From NCBI GenBank assembly GCA_045546615.1, contig JAZQDD010000042.1:1-13535 (forward strand): a stretch of DNA of 13,535 bases. Direction: 5' to 3'. How positions within the stretch are numbered: the first letter of the stretch is position 1; each line of letters opens with the position of its first letter. This stretch comes from CAG-390 sp045546615 (GTDB lineage: Bacteria > Bacillota > Clostridia > Oscillospirales > CAG-272). The notes beneath the pieces are model-generated. The model saw only the letters and a list, made by a program, of their open reading frames with translations, had not been told where the DNA came from and searched no databases. The position numbers were made by a program, and so were the translations under genes. Positions 13,329 through 13,535 of this stretch are shown here, piece by piece.

Positions 13329-13519
13329 CGCCGTCTTCCGCATAAGGAAACGGTGACCGCATCTCCGAGTTCTCCCTCGGCAATACAGTCACCGTTCTTT
13401 TTCATTTTTTCTACTGCAATCAAGGTCTGGCGGACGATTTCTAACTCACGATATGTGTTAGGATCAATGGTTACCGTCGGAGGAGGATTTTGAAGCAGAG
13501 ATTTGATGACCTGCCCCAT
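13325..13519 (-). CDS. Small unknown protein, possibly cut by the window edge
   Basis: 64 residues from ATG13519. I do not recognise it. It has a proline-rich stretch (LLQNPPPTVTIDP) followed by a helical segment with ELEIVRQTLIAVEKMKK, then an acidic-glycine turn and a basic tail. No good ribosome binding site lies before ATG13519 or GTG13522: AGGAG is only two bases away. The frame stays open to the right end of the window, so the true start may lie outside. It is translationally coupled to the DUF6809-like gene by the ATGA overlap at 13325-13328, so the two are probably an operon. Confidence 0.55.
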   Translation of the reverse strand: MGQVIKSLLQNPPPTVTIDPNTYRELEIVRQTLIAVEKMKKNGDCIAEGELGDAVTVSLCGRRR

Positions 13520-13535
13520 CACTCCTACTCGTCTC

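Noticed and set aside
1..13454. AACTCACGATAT occurring at 2-13 and at 13443-13454, as if element ends
   Set aside because: A few 12-base matches are expected by chance in a window this long. The right copy lies inside a small gene and no other end features go with it.

Overview
The window looks like a piece of a Gram-positive, low-to-mid-GC Firmicutes genome, most likely a gut-type Clostridia. The evidence is strong AAGGAG-type ribosome binding sites, sigma-A-like promoters with 17-base spacers, intrinsic terminators, and gene families common in gut Clostridia (DUF6809, AP2-armed tyrosine integrases). I see no rRNA, CRISPR array or transposase. All functions below come from reading motifs; no database search was run.

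Region A (1-750) holds a well-formed tRNA-Pro(GGG) with its own promoter and terminator. A broken second copy of the same tRNA follows. Its three conserved blocks are in the right order but separated by palindromic inserts, and it ends in a 22-base exact repeat of the tRNA 3' end. That is the kind of scar left at tRNA-targeted integration sites.

Region B (about 660-3610) is clearly AT-richer than the rest. It is a two-gene plus-strand unit: a six-zinc-ribbon protein with a Vsr/PD-(D/E)XK-like nuclease domain in the middle, then a DUF2971-type protein. It has its own promoter and terminator. I read it as imported cargo and a candidate defence-type module.

Region C (3621-6012) is a minus-strand operon read from a good promoter at 5983-6011: a rhodanese-domain lipoprotein, a membrane-anchored alpha/beta hydrolase and a zinc-dependent medium-chain dehydrogenase. 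This looks like ordinary accessory metabolism.

Region D (6031-12707) is a minus-strand mobile-element core. Reading from its promoter, it has a 979-residue protein with the hallmarks of the two-barrel (eukaryotic RdRP/QDE-1, YonO-like) RNA polymerase family, including an Asp-Tyr-Asp-Ser-Asp metal-binding motif. After a terminator come a replication-initiator-like winged-helix protein, an excisionase-like protein and two paralogous tyrosine recombinases that overlap by 37 bases. The second recombinase carries an extra copy of the arm-binding domain at its C terminus. An element-borne RNA polymerase beside excision and integration genes is the most interesting thing in the window. It might transcribe the element itself or copy RNA, and the sequence cannot say which.

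Region E (12708-13535) has a gene-free stretch with a pair of 12-base direct repeats and a strong 14-bp hairpin. Two small translationally coupled minus-strand genes follow (a DUF6809-like protein and an unknown one). The second may continue past the window edge.
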